DNA of 64,000 bases, from NCBI GenBank assembly GCA_002377855.1, contig DFQQ01000023.1, positions 1-64,000 on the forward strand. The letters are read 5' to 3'. This DNA comes from Acidovorax delafieldii. GTDB taxonomy: Bacteria > Pseudomonadota > Gammaproteobacteria > Burkholderiales > Burkholderiaceae_C. Position 1 is the stretch's first letter. Each line of letters starts with the position of its first letter. Made by a program: the position numbers and the translations under genes. The notes below the pieces were generated by a model. That model did no database searches, had not been told where the DNA came from, and saw only the letters and a list, made by a program, of their open reading frames with translations. This document shows, one piece after another, positions 49,252 through 58,000 of this stretch.

Positions 49252-50148
49252 TTAAAACGCGATTTGCTCAACGCCAATATCGCTGGGGCGGCGCAGCGCT
49301 TCCTTCATGAAGATGCTGATGGGCAGGGTGCCCTGCTCGGAGCTGAACCACTTTTTGTACAACGCCGTCATTTCACCGTTCTGGATCATGCGGCGGGTGA
49401 CACGGTCCACCAGTTCCTTGAATTTCGGGTCGTCCTTGCGCAAACCAATGCTGTAGGGCTCCACTGAAAGGCGCTTTTCCAGGAAGTGATAGTCCTCCAT
49501 GGATTTGCCCAGGCGGGTGAGCGGGATCCATATGCCTGCATCGTCGGCAAAAGCGGCGTCTGCTTCGCCCTTGGCCAGGGCGTTGACAGCGTCCAGTGTG
49601 CTTTCCACCAGAACGTAGTTGAACTTGCGGTTGAAGGTCCGTTCATTGGCACGCAACAGGTTTTCATTCGTGGTCTTGCCTTGGACGGCAATCTTCTTGC
49701 CCTGCAGGTCGTCCAGCGTCTTGATGGTGGAGTTTTTTCGCACCAGGAAGGCGGAAGAGGCCACAAAAATGTGGTGGCTGAAGGAGATTTCCTTTTGCCG
49801 TGCTGCCGTGTTGGCGGTGCCACCGCATTCCAGATCGACCACGTTGTTCTTCACGTCGGTAATGCGGTTCTTGCCGTCTACCAACAAGTAGTTCACACGC
49901 AGGTCCGGGCGTTTGAGTTCTTTTTTGATCTCGTCAAAGATCTGCAGGCAGATATCGACCGTGTAGCCCTGCACCTTGCCAGAGGTGGCGTCTTTGTAAG
50001 AGAAAGGCAGCGACTTTTCACGGTGACCCAGGCGCAGCTCTCCTGAGCTGGCGATGCGCGAGAGGGTGTCTTGCGCCAATGCAGGCGCGTTGACCAGGGT
50101 AAGGGCTGCCATCAGAGCCCACAGACGCAGTTTGGAAGAGGTTGGCAT
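49252..50148 (-). CDS. Glutamate/aspartate-type ABC transporter binding protein
   Basis: The 298-residue family-3 solute-binding protein has a signal peptide ending near PALAQ. Core blocks are SSGELRLGHREKSLPFSY, VDLECGGTANTAARQKEISFS and GIWIPLTRLGKSMEDYHFL, close to GltI. It binds acidic amino acids in the periplasm. There are no gltJKL genes beside it, so the permease is elsewhere. It lies between hpnDE and sdaA, separating the hpn genes. The start at 50148 gives a normal signal peptide; 50178 is possible. Confidence 0.85.
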   Translation of the reverse strand: MPTSSKLRLWALMAALTLVNAPALAQDTLSRIASSGELRLGHREKSLPFSYKDATSGKVQGYTVDICLQIFDEIKKELKRPDLRVNYLLVDGKNRITDVKNNVVDLECGGTANTAARQKEISFSHHIFVASSAFLVRKNSTIKTLDDLQGKKIAVQGKTTNENLLRANERTFNRKFNYVLVESTLDAVNALAKGEADAAFADDAGIWIPLTRLGKSMEDYHFLEKRLSVEPYSIGLRKDDPKFKELVDRVTRRMIQNGEMTALYKKWFSSEQGTLPISIFMKEALRRPSDIGVEQIAF

Positions 50149-50253
50149 GCTTGAAAGAAGGGGAGTGGTATGTGACAAAGGTGCGTTGCCGCAGCCGTGC
50201 CCCCCATTGTGATTCGGCCGGGGCCTGGTGTACGCATACTTGCTTGCGCGGCG

Positions 50254-51654
50254 TCAGCATTCCACAACGTTTACGGCCAGACCTCCGCGTGAGGTCTCCT
50301 TGTATTTGCTCTTCATGTCTGCGCCGGTCTGCATCATGGTCTTGATGACCTTGTCGAGCGATACCACGTGCTGGCCGTCGCCGCGCAGTGCCATGCGGGC
50401 GGCGTTGATGGCCTTGATGGCGCCCATGGCGTTGCGCTCAATGCACGGAATCTGGACCTGCCCGCCCACCGGGTCGCACGTCATGCCCAGGTTGTGCTCC
50501 ATGCCGATTTCGGCGGCGTTTTCCACTTGCTCGGGTGTGCCCCCCATGACGGCGGCCAGCGCGCCGGCGGCCATGGAGCACGCGACCCCCACTTCACCCT
50601 GGCAGCCCACCTCGGCGCCTGACAGGGAAGCGTTGATTTTGTAGATGATCCCTATGGCACCTGCAGTGAGCAAGAAGGTGACAACGCCTGCGTCGTTCGC
50701 GCCAGGCAAGAACCGCACGTAGTAGTGCAGCACTGCGGGAATGACCCCGGCCGCGCCATTCGTGGGCGCGGTGACTACGCGGCCGCCAGCGGCGTTTTCC
50801 TCGTTCACGGCCATGGCGTAAAGGTTGACCCAGTCCAGCATCGACAGCGGGTCGCGCAGCGCGGCCTCGGGGTGGCTGCTCAGATTGCGGTGCAGTTCGG
50901 CGGCGCGGCGGCGCACCCGCATGGGGCCCGGCAACTGGCCCGTGGCCACGCAGCCGCGTTGTACGGCGCCCGCCATGGTTTGCCAGATGCGCATGAGCTG
51001 GCGTTGTACTTCGTCGGCGCTGTGCCAGTGCTGTTCGTTGGCGGCAGTGATTTGAGCAATGTCCAGACCAGTGGCACGGCACTGCGCCAGCAATTCGGCG
51101 CCTGTGCTGTAGGGGTAGGGCAGCCCGTGGCCATGGCCCTGAGTGCCGGCTGCGGCGGCCGCGCCGGGGTTCGTCACGCGCTGGCCTTGCTCGTCCACCA
51201 CGAAGCCGCCGCCAACCGAGTAGTACTCGCGCATGGCGATTTCCTGGCCATGGGCATCAAAAGCGCGAAAGCACAAGCCGTTGGGGTGGCGCGGCAAACT
51301 CTTGCGGCGCAGCAGCATGTGTTCTTTGTCGATCCAGGGAATGCCGTGTTCGCCCAGCAAAGACAAGCTTTGGCTGGCGCGAATCTCGGCCACGGTGGGC
51401 GCGATCTGGTCGGGCTCGATGGTGTCTGGCTCGTGGCCTGCCAGGCCCAGAAGCACGGCGGTGTCGGTGCCGTGCCCTATCCCCGTGGCCGCCAGAGAGC
51501 CAAACAGTTCAGCCACCACGTGGTGCACCGCCGCCAAGCCCACGGTGGCCTGCAGGTGGCATGAGAACTGCCGCGCGGCGATCATGGGGCCCACCGTGTG
51601 AGAGCTGGAAGGGCCAATGCCAATTTTGAAAAGGTCGAAAACGCTGACGGACAT
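50254..51654 (-). CDS. sdaA: L-serine ammonia-lyase (Fe-S, single chain)
   Basis: The 466-residue enzyme starts MSVSVFDLFKIGIGPSSSHTVGPM, the SdaA beta-domain opening. The alpha domain carries the catalytic cysteines near CSMAAGALAAVMGG and CDPVGGQVQIPCIERNAMGAIKA, which bind the 4Fe-4S cluster. It deaminates L-serine to pyruvate and ammonia. The start at 51654 is the standard N-terminus. It is followed by the glutamate-type binding protein after about 105 bp. Confidence 0.95.
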   Translation of the reverse strand: MSVSVFDLFKIGIGPSSSHTVGPMIAARQFSCHLQATVGLAAVHHVVAELFGSLAATGIGHGTDTAVLLGLAGHEPDTIEPDQIAPTVAEIRASQSLSLLGEHGIPWIDKEHMLLRRKSLPRHPNGLCFRAFDAHGQEIAMREYYSVGGGFVVDEQGQRVTNPGAAAAAGTQGHGHGLPYPYSTGAELLAQCRATGLDIAQITAANEQHWHSADEVQRQLMRIWQTMAGAVQRGCVATGQLPGPMRVRRRAAELHRNLSSHPEAALRDPLSMLDWVNLYAMAVNEENAAGGRVVTAPTNGAAGVIPAVLHYYVRFLPGANDAGVVTFLLTAGAIGIIYKINASLSGAEVGCQGEVGVACSMAAGALAAVMGGTPEQVENAAEIGMEHNLGMTCDPVGGQVQIPCIERNAMGAIKAINAARMALRGDGQHVVSLDKVIKTMMQTGADMKSKYKETSRGGLAVNVVEC

Positions 51655-51814
51655 GGTGGTGCGAGGCCGGGGCTGGTTGCGGGGCGTGTAGGGGCGGGAT
51701 GCTGTGCCAAGGCTAGCGGCGGCACGCCGCTCCCACACGCGCGAAATCCCTGCCCCGTGCGAGCTGCCACACTGCCGGCGGTGGCCGCCGAGGGCGTTGC
51801 ATCCTGTTCAGTTC

Positions 51815-51880
51815 AAGTTGTAGCTATTGAAAATATAGCTAGTGGCGCTTTATCTGTAAGCGCTAGGGCACTTTTTCTTC
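51815..51880. repeat. Dispersed hairpin repeat, copy 6
   Basis: AGCTAGTGGCGCTTTATCTGTAAGCGCTAGGGCACTTTTT-type element with arms GCGCTT/AAGCGC. It lies in the 285-bp spacer between the sdaA start and the hpnC stop. On the minus strand no strong terminator is seen for hpnC other than this hairpin. Confidence 0.75.
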
Positions 51881-51939
51881 AAAAATGGCACCATGTGGCT
51901 GCCATTCCTTTAGCCGCCGTTGTGGGGCATAAATATTTC

Positions 51940-52842
51940 TTACATTGCCACGGCGCGGGCCAGAATCACCACCCAGTCGTGCGCGTGCAGGCGTGGGCGT
52001 GTTTGCAGGCTTGCGCCTTTCAGGGCGTCCACCTTGTCCAGAATGCGCAGGCCGCCTTGCACCACCAGACGCAACTCCCAACCCATGCGGCCGGGCAGAC
52101 GATGCACCAGCGGGGCGCCTTGCTCCATCAGCCCACGGGCCCAGTCCGCGCTCCCCTGAATCAGCCGCGCATTTTGCGGCGTGGTCTGGCCGGCGAGTAA
52201 CTCTGCCTGGCAGGCACCGTGGGCTGCACAGTCGGCACGCGGCAGGTAGTGGCGGCCTCGGGGTATGTCCACGCTCAAGTCTTGCCAGAAATTGGCCAGC
52301 TGCAATGCCGTGCATATGGCATCGCTTTCTTGCAGCGCCTGGGCGCTGTGTACCCCATACAGGTGCAGCAGCAGCCGCCCCACAGGGTTGGCAGAGCGGC
52401 GGCAATAGTCCAGCAGTTCAGCGCGGTCGGCGTAGCCCTCGGCATCGCGTGTTTTCTCCACGTCTTGTACGAAGGCGCTGAGGAGGTCTGCCAGCAAGTG
52501 CACAGGCAGCTGGTGTTGCACGATCATGTCGCGCAGCGGAAGAAACACCGATTCCCAGCGGGTCGAAGGAGGCTGGCCTGTGGCAACTGCCTGCAGATCT
52601 GCCGCGAACGCAGCCAGATCCTGCAGGCGCTGGACGGCGGGCGTATCGCCTTCGTCTGCAATGTCGTCTGCTGTGCGTGCGAATGCGTAAATGGCACGGA
52701 TGGGTGGGCGCAGATGGGCCGGGCACAGCAGCGATGCCACGGGGAAGTTCTCGTAGTGTGCGACGGCGGCGGGCGACTGCGCGGCGGCGCCGGGCAGCGG
52801 GCGGGTAGCCGGGGCGGAAGGGGGGCGGTTTTCGGACGTCAT
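51940..52842 (-). CDS. hpnC: HpnC: hydroxysqualene synthase
   Basis: The 300-residue prenyl-transferase-like enzyme has motifs IYAFARTADDIADEGD and LANFWQDLSVDIPRGRHYLP, and YCRRSANPVGRLLLHLYG. It converts presqualene diphosphate to hydroxysqualene, between HpnD and HpnE. The start at 52842 gives MTSENRPP and the usual length. It is separated from hpnD-hpnE by sdaA and the glutamate-type binding protein, an unusual split. Confidence 0.92.
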   Translation of the reverse strand: MTSENRPPSAPATRPLPGAAAQSPAAVAHYENFPVASLLCPAHLRPPIRAIYAFARTADDIADEGDTPAVQRLQDLAAFAADLQAVATGQPPSTRWESVFLPLRDMIVQHQLPVHLLADLLSAFVQDVEKTRDAEGYADRAELLDYCRRSANPVGRLLLHLYGVHSAQALQESDAICTALQLANFWQDLSVDIPRGRHYLPRADCAAHGACQAELLAGQTTPQNARLIQGSADWARGLMEQGAPLVHRLPGRMGWELRLVVQGGLRILDKVDALKGASLQTRPRLHAHDWVVILARAVAM

Positions 52843-53341
52843 TGCGGCGTGGATTGTCGCTTGACAAGGCCAGGGCCTTCTCATAGATTACTAACCGGTC
52901 AGTCAGTAGCTGGTTGGGCGCGGGCTGATCAGGGTCTTTTGACGAGCTTTTCCCCCAAGGGATCTTCTGCACGAATCGAGCGGGAAGTGTGCGCTGCGGA
53001 TCGGGATGGGCTGCGCGGTGCAAGCGCAGAAATAGCCGTAGCTATTGCGAGCACGGGCAACGAGGCGGAACGCCCCAGCCCGCAGATACACACCGCACGG
53101 CGATTTGCGCAGAGGGTTTTGGACAAATCATTGCCTGCGCGCACTTGCTGCGCCGAAGTCGTGTTGGCTGAGTGCCGCGGCGCTGTGGTCCAGTGCGCCG
53201 GTGGCGCGGCCTCGGGACAGCGTGCGGTTGGATGATGCGCAGAGGGGAGAGGTTGGCAAACAGGCCTTGGCACTGGCATAGCGCGAAGCCGTTGGCCTCG
53301 CGTGCCCAGCGGCTGCTCTTTTCATCATCATTGGATTTTCC
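52843..53341. other. Long spacer between hpnC and the RND efflux genes, no gene seen
   Basis: This 499-bp stretch has no convincing protein: translated frames show neither a TetR helix-turn-helix nor any other known domain. It holds a promoter and an operator-like palindrome near its left end (52861-52903). About 440 bp of leader then follow before the adaptor gene, starting with ordinary GC-rich DNA. A decayed regulator gene is possible but not demonstrated. Confidence 0.6.
52861..52903 (+). promoter_or_regulatory. Sigma-70 promoter with TetR-like operator
   Basis: TTGACA (52861-52866) and TAGATT (52884-52889) have 17-bp spacing. Directly after them comes ACTAACCGGTCAGT (52890-52903), a 14-bp palindrome with one mismatch, then another AGT. 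The motif has the look of operators of TetR/AcrR efflux repressors. It faces the RND genes, which start at 53342. Confidence 0.65.
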
Positions 53342-54553
53342 ATGCGTACACCTTCCGCTTCGCGGCCATTTCACGGGTTCCACAGGTATTTACCGCTTCT
53401 GGGCGCAATGGCGCTGTTGGCGGCTTGCTCGCGGCCCGAGCCGCCCCAGGAGCCCGTGCGTTCAGTGAAGTTGATGACCGTGGGCGTGGGCGCGTTGCAG
53501 TCGCAGCTGGAATATGCCGGTGAAGTCCGCGCCCGCGTGGAGTCACGTCTGGGCTTTCGCGTGGCGGGCAAGATCGTGCAGCGCCAGGCCGAGCTGGGCC
53601 AGCGCGTGAAGGCTGGCGACGTGCTGGCCCAGCTGGACCCCAAGGATTACCAACTGGCGGCCGACGCGGCCCGCGCGCAGTTGGCGGCGGCCACCACGCA
53701 ACGCGACCTTGCGGCGGCTGACTACAAGCGCTATGCAGCGCTGAAGGACCAGAATTTCATCAGTGGCGCCGAGCTGGAGCGGCGCGACACGGCCCTGAAG
53801 GCCGCGCAAGCAACGCTGGACCAAGCCCGTGCGCAACTCGCTTCCCAAGGCAACCAGGCCACTTACACCCGGCTGGTGGCCGATGTGTCGGGAGTGGTCA
53901 CCGGCATTGACGCAGAGCCGGGCCAGGTGGTGGCGGCCGGCGCGCCCGTGGTGCGCATTGCGCAGGACGGCGCACGCGACGTGGTGTTTGCCGTGCCTGA
54001 AGACAAAGTGAGCGCCATGGCGGCAGGCCAGGATGTGGCAGTGCGAGGCTGGGCCGGCGGCAAGACCATTGCAGGCAAGGTGCGCGAGGTAGCCGCCAGT
54101 GCCGACGCGGCCACCCGTACCTTTCAGGTCAAGGTGGCGATTGACCGGGCCGAATCTCCCGCGCTGGGCTCCACCGTATACGTCACGCCCAAGGCGCTGA
54201 ACCACGCGGGGGTGCCCGCCATCAAGCTGCCCACCAGCGCGTTGCGCCAGGAGGGCCAAGCCACGGCTGTGTGGGTATACGACCCCGCCACCAGCACAGT
54301 GAAATCGCAAATCATCCAGATCGCCACGGCCGACGGCAATGACGCCGTGGTGTCGTCAGGGCTCACGCCCGGCATGCAGGTGGTGGCCACTGGAGTGCAT
54401 GTGCTGTCGCCGGGCCAAAAAGTGCTGGTTTATCAGCAAAAATCGGCTCTAGCGCCCGCCAATAAAGCGGCAGCAGCTACAAATTCAGTAGCTAGCGCGG
54501 CCGCAAACGCGCCCAGCGCAACGCCGGCAATCGCCGAGCCCGCAGCCAAATAA
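53342..54553 (+). CDS. RND efflux periplasmic adaptor (membrane fusion protein)
   Basis: The 403-residue lipoprotein has lipobox LLAAC with Cys29. The adaptor layout is: barrel-sandwich (AGEVRARVESRLGFRVAGKIVQRQAELGQRVKAGDVLAQLD), coiled-coil hairpin (residues about 105-180), lipoyl half (GVVTGIDAEPGQVVAAGAPVVRIA) and membrane-proximal domain. The normal fold ends near VLSPGQKVLVYQQ (about residue 365). The last ~38 residues are Ala/Asn/Ser-rich, and the part from about 366 to 385 is encoded by a dispersed repeat (54437-54496). It links the following RND pump to an outer-membrane channel. Confidence 0.9.
   Translation: MRTPSASRPFHGFHRYLPLLGAMALLAACSRPEPPQEPVRSVKLMTVGVGALQSQLEYAGEVRARVESRLGFRVAGKIVQRQAELGQRVKAGDVLAQLDPKDYQLAADAARAQLAAATTQRDLAAADYKRYAALKDQNFISGAELERRDTALKAAQATLDQARAQLASQGNQATYTRLVADVSGVVTGIDAEPGQVVAAGAPVVRIAQDGARDVVFAVPEDKVSAMAAGQDVAVRGWAGGKTIAGKVREVAASADAATRTFQVKVAIDRAESPALGSTVYVTPKALNHAGVPAIKLPTSALRQEGQATAVWVYDPATSTVKSQIIQIATADGNDAVVSSGLTPGMQVVATGVHVLSPGQKVLVYQQKSALAPANKAAAATNSVASAAANAPSATPAIAEPAAK
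54437..54496. repeat. Dispersed hairpin repeat, copy 7, inside a coding sequence
   Basis: GCTCTAGCGCCCGCCAATAAAGCGGCAGCAGCTACAAATTCAGTAG-type sequence aligns with copy 3 at 13850 (shared AATAAAGCG and CAGCAGCTA/AAGCAGCTA blocks) and keeps the adaptor reading frame. Hairpin arms are reduced compared with other copies. Confidence 0.65.
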
Positions 54554-54561
54554 GGCAGACC

Positions 54562-57500
54562 ATGAGCCAGAACCAACCAAAAGAGGGGTTCAACCTCTCC
54601 AAGTGGGCGCTCGACCACCCTGCGCTCACGCGCTACCTGATGGTCGTGTTGATGCTGCTGGGCTTTGCGGCCTATTTCCAGCTGGGGCAGGACGAAGACC
54701 CGCCCTTCACCTTTCGGGTGATGGTGGTGCGCACCTATTGGCCCGGCGCCACAGCGCAGCAGGTGGCCGAGCAGGTCACTGACAAGATTGAGCGCACCCT
54801 GCAGGAAGTGCCTTACGCCGACAAGATCCGCAGTTATTCCAAGCCGGGCGAGTCGCAGATCATTTTCCAGATCAAGGACTCATCGCGCCCTGCGGAGGTG
54901 GCCAATGTCTGGTACACGGTGCGCAAGAAGGTGGGCGACATGCGCTACACCCTGCCTTCGGGGGTGCAAGGCCCGTTTTTCAATGACGAATTCGGCGATG
55001 TGTACGGCGTCATCTATGCGCTGGAGTCTGAAGGGTTCAGCTATGCAGAGCTCAAGGCTTTTGCCGATGATGCGCGCCAGCAACTGCTGCGTGTGCGCGA
55101 TGTTGCCAAGGTGGAGCAGTTCGGCGTGCAGGACGAAAAGCTGTTTGTCGAAATCTCGCAAAAACGCCTGTCGCAGCTGGGGCTGGACTTCAACCAGGTC
55201 TTGGCCCAGCTGGGCCAGCAAAACGCGGTGGAATCGGCCGGTGCGGTGCAAACCCCGCTCGATCAGGTGCAAGTGCGGGTGGGTGGCCAATTCAATGCCA
55301 TTGAAGACCTTCGGGCCATGCCCATCCGGGGGCCTTCAGGCGCGCAGTTCCGCCTGGGTGACATCGCCGAGGTCAAGCGCGGCTATGTGGACCCCGCCAC
55401 CGTGAAGGTGCGCCACCAGGGGCGTGAGGTGATTGCCCTGGGCATCTCGATGGCCAAGGGCGGCGACATCATTGCCCTGGGCCAGGCGCTGGAGCAGGCC
55501 ACGCAGCGCATTGGCAACTCCCTGCCGGCGGGCGTCAAGCTGGTCAATGTGCAAGACCAGCCCAAGGCCGTCTCCACCTCCGTCAATGAATTTGTGAAGG
55601 TGCTGATCGAAGCCGTGGTCATCGTGCTGGCCGTGAGCTTCATCAGCCTGGGCCTGCACAAGCGCCCGGGCAACCACCCGCTGTGGAAGCGCTGGTACAT
55701 CGACCCCCGACCCGGCCTGGTGGTGGGCATCACCATCCCCATGGTGCTGGCCGTGACCTTTTTGGCCATGTGGTACTGGGGCATCGGGTTGCACAAGATT
55801 TCTCTGGGCTCGCTCATCATCGCGCTGGGCCTGCTGGTGGACGACGCCATCATTGCCGTCGAGATGATGGTGCTGAAGCTGGAAGAGGGCTACGACAAGG
55901 TGCGCGCTGCCACCTTTGCCTACGAGCTGACGGCCATGCCCATGCTCACAGGCACCTTGATCACGGCGGCGGGCTTTTTGCCCATCGGCATTGCCAAGTC
56001 GATGACGGGTGAATACACGTTCGCGATCTTTGCCGTGACGGTGATTTCACTGGTGCTGTCGTGGGTGGTGTCGGTGTACTTCGTGCCTTACCTGGGCACC
56101 TTGCTGCTCAAGGTGCCCCCCCATGTGCAAGCGGCCCAGGCACAAAAAGGCATCACTGATGACCCGCATGAGGTCTTCGACAGCCCGTTCTATACCGCCT
56201 TCAGACGTCTGGTGGACTGGTGCGTTCAGCACCGCTGGATCACCATTGGCCTCACGGTGCTGACTTTCGCCCTGGGCATCGTGGGCATGGGCAAGGTGCA
56301 GCAGCAGTTCTTCCCGGATTCCAGTCGCCCTGAAATCATGGTGGAGGTCTGGTTCCCGGAGGGAACTTCGTTCGAAGGAAACGAAGAGGTCACCAAGCGG
56401 GTCGAGCAGCGGCTGATGACCGAAGCCGGGGTGAATTCCGTGACGACTTGGGTAGGCTCTGGCGTGCCGCGGTTCTACCTGCCGCTGGACCAGGTGCTAC
56501 CGCAAACCAACGTGTCGCAGTTCATTGTTCTGCCCAAGGATCTGGCGGTGCGTGAGTCGTTGCGCATCAAACTGCCTGCCCTGCTGGCGCAGGAATTCCC
56601 CGAGGTGCGCGGGCGCGTGAAGTTGCTGCCCAATGGCCCGCCCGTGGCCTATCCCGTCCAGTTCCGCGTGATGGGCACCGACCCGGTGGTCCTGCGTGAG
56701 CGTGCCGACGAAGTGAAGGCGGCACTGCGCGCGAGCGCTGACATGCGCGGGGTGAACGACAACTGGAACGAGTCCGTGAAGGTGCTGCGCATGGAGGTGG
56801 ACCAGGACAAGGCGCGCGCGCTGGGGGTGACGAGCCAGTCTATTGCCCAGGCTGCCAAGACCATGCTGGCCGGCTCGCAGATCGGGCAGTTCCGCGAGGG
56901 TGACAAGCTCATCGACATCGTGTTGCGCCAGCCACTGGACGAGCGCAATGCCATCACTGACATCGGCAGCGCCTATTTGCCCACGGCCTCGGGCAAGTCG
57001 ATTCCGCTCACACAAATTGCCAAGCCCGTCTTCACTTGGGAGGCTGGCGTGATGTGGCGCGAAAACCGCGACTACGCCATCACGGTGCAGGGCGACGTGA
57101 CGGAAGGCATGCAGGGCGCAACGGTAACGGCTGCGCTGCTGCCTGGTCTGCGCGAGATCGAAGCGCGCTGGCATGCGGCAGGGCAGGGGGGCTATCGCAT
57201 TGAAGTGGCCGGTGCCGTGGAGGAAAGCTCCAAAGGGTCCGCTTCGATTGCGGCGGGCATTCCGATCATGCTCTTCATCACGTTTACGCTGCTGATGCTG
57301 CAGCTGCACAGTTTCAGCCGCGCCATGCTGGTCTTCCTGACGGGCCCTTTGGGGCTGGCCGGGGTGGCGGGCGCATTGCTTCTGCTGAACCGTCCGTTTG
57401 GCTTTGTGGCGCTGCTCGGGGTGATCGCGCTCATGGGCATGATCCAGCGCAATTCGGTGATTCTGATCGACCAGATCGAGCAAGACCGTGCACGCGGCGT

Positions 57501-57735
57501 GCCAGCGTGGGATGCGATTGTCGAGTCGGCGGTACGCCGCCTGCGTCCCATTGTGCTCACCGCCGCTGCGGCGGTGTTGGCCATGATTCCCTTGTCACGC
57601 AGCGTCTTCTGGGGACCCATGGCAGTGGCCATCATGGGCGGTTTGGTGGTTGCCACCGTGCTCACGCTGCTGGCTTTGCCGGCGATGTACGCCGCGTGGT
57701 TCAGGGTGCGCCGCCCTGCGCCAGAGGTGCTTTGA
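54562..57735 (+). CDS. RND-family efflux pump inner-membrane transporter
   Basis: The 1057-residue hydrophobe/amphiphile pump has twelve expected transmembrane helices: the first in TRYLMVVLMLLGFAAYF, and the helix-4 region GSLIIALGLLVDDAIIAVEMMV with the proton-relay Asp pair DD. Two large periplasmic loops follow, the second starting GKVQQQFFPDSSRPEIMVEVWFPEGTSFEG. The C-terminal half has FVALLGVIALMGMIQRNSVILIDQIEQDRARG. The partner adaptor is 8 bp upstream. No outer-membrane factor gene is seen. Substrates are not predictable. Confidence 0.92.
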   Translation: MSQNQPKEGFNLSKWALDHPALTRYLMVVLMLLGFAAYFQLGQDEDPPFTFRVMVVRTYWPGATAQQVAEQVTDKIERTLQEVPYADKIRSYSKPGESQIIFQIKDSSRPAEVANVWYTVRKKVGDMRYTLPSGVQGPFFNDEFGDVYGVIYALESEGFSYAELKAFADDARQQLLRVRDVAKVEQFGVQDEKLFVEISQKRLSQLGLDFNQVLAQLGQQNAVESAGAVQTPLDQVQVRVGGQFNAIEDLRAMPIRGPSGAQFRLGDIAEVKRGYVDPATVKVRHQGREVIALGISMAKGGDIIALGQALEQATQRIGNSLPAGVKLVNVQDQPKAVSTSVNEFVKVLIEAVVIVLAVSFISLGLHKRPGNHPLWKRWYIDPRPGLVVGITIPMVLAVTFLAMWYWGIGLHKISLGSLIIALGLLVDDAIIAVEMMVLKLEEGYDKVRAATFAYELTAMPMLTGTLITAAGFLPIGIAKSMTGEYTFAIFAVTVISLVLSWVVSVYFVPYLGTLLLKVPPHVQAAQAQKGITDDPHEVFDSPFYTAFRRLVDWCVQHRWITIGLTVLTFALGIVGMGKVQQQFFPDSSRPEIMVEVWFPEGTSFEGNEEVTKRVEQRLMTEAGVNSVTTWVGSGVPRFYLPLDQVLPQTNVSQFIVLPKDLAVRESLRIKLPALLAQEFPEVRGRVKLLPNGPPVAYPVQFRVMGTDPVVLRERADEVKAALRASADMRGVNDNWNESVKVLRMEVDQDKARALGVTSQSIAQAAKTMLAGSQIGQFREGDKLIDIVLRQPLDERNAITDIGSAYLPTASGKSIPLTQIAKPVFTWEAGVMWRENRDYAITVQGDVTEGMQGATVTAALLPGLREIEARWHAAGQGGYRIEVAGAVEESSKGSASIAAGIPIMLFITFTLLMLQLHSFSRAMLVFLTGPLGLAGVAGALLLLNRPFGFVALLGVIALMGMIQRNSVILIDQIEQDRARGVPAWDAIVESAVRRLRPIVLTAAAAVLAMIPLSRSVFWGPMAVAIMGGLVVATVLTLLALPAMYAAWFRVRRPAPEVL

Positions 57736-57769
57736 AGGAGGTTTCGGTCAGCCGGCCCGCACATCAGGG

Positions 57770-57775
57770 TAAAAT
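57770..57775 (+). promoter_or_regulatory. Candidate -10 box for the tRNA-Leu/tig unit
   Basis: TAAAAT in GGGTAAAATAGAAGG lies about 65 bp before the tRNA and just before the hairpin at 57796. There is no room for a promoter between that hairpin and the tRNA, so transcription must start upstream, here or within the RND gene. No good -35 box is visible. Confidence 0.4.
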
Positions 57776-57795
57776 AGAAGGTTGACCGATTTCAC

Positions 57796-57832
57796 ACAGG
57801 CGGCGAGCCGTGCTTGCCGCCTGTTTGTTTGT
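57796..57832 (+). terminator. Terminator-like hairpin before tRNA-Leu
   Basis: ACAGGCGGC (57796-57804) pairs with GCCGCCTGT (57816-57824) around an 11-nt loop, followed by TTGTTTGTTTG. It can end the RND transcript but lies only 7 nt before the tRNA, so it would be part of any tRNA leader. Confidence 0.65.
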
Positions 57833-57838
57833 TGAACC

Positions 57839-57925
57839 GCGCGGGTGGCGAAATTGGTAGACGCACCAGGTTTAGGTCCTGACGCCAGCAATGGTGTGGG
57901 GGTTCGAGTCCCCCCCCGCGCACCA
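57839..57925 (+). tRNA. tRNA-Leu (anticodon UAG)
   Basis: The 87-nt type II tRNA has acceptor GCGCGGG (57839-57845) paired with CCCGCGC (57915-57921), discriminator A and encoded CCA (57923-57925). The D-arm is GGCGAAATTGGTAGACGC, anticodon TAG is at 57873-57875 in loop TTTAGGT, and the long variable arm and GGTTCGAGTCC T-arm follow. The first anticodon-stem pair (57866/57882) is a C-A mismatch. It decodes CUN leucine codons. It precedes tig by 75 bp. Confidence 0.97.
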
Positions 57926-58000
57926 TCCATGTGAGACTTTGCGGAACACGGCGCTGCTGCGCTGCAGCCAGCACGATCCACATTCATAAGAGGAATAGCC

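Noticed and set aside
52843..53341. Possible TetR gene remnant
   Set aside because: No frame shows a TetR helix-turn-helix or recognisable C-terminal fragment; only the operator-like site is supported.
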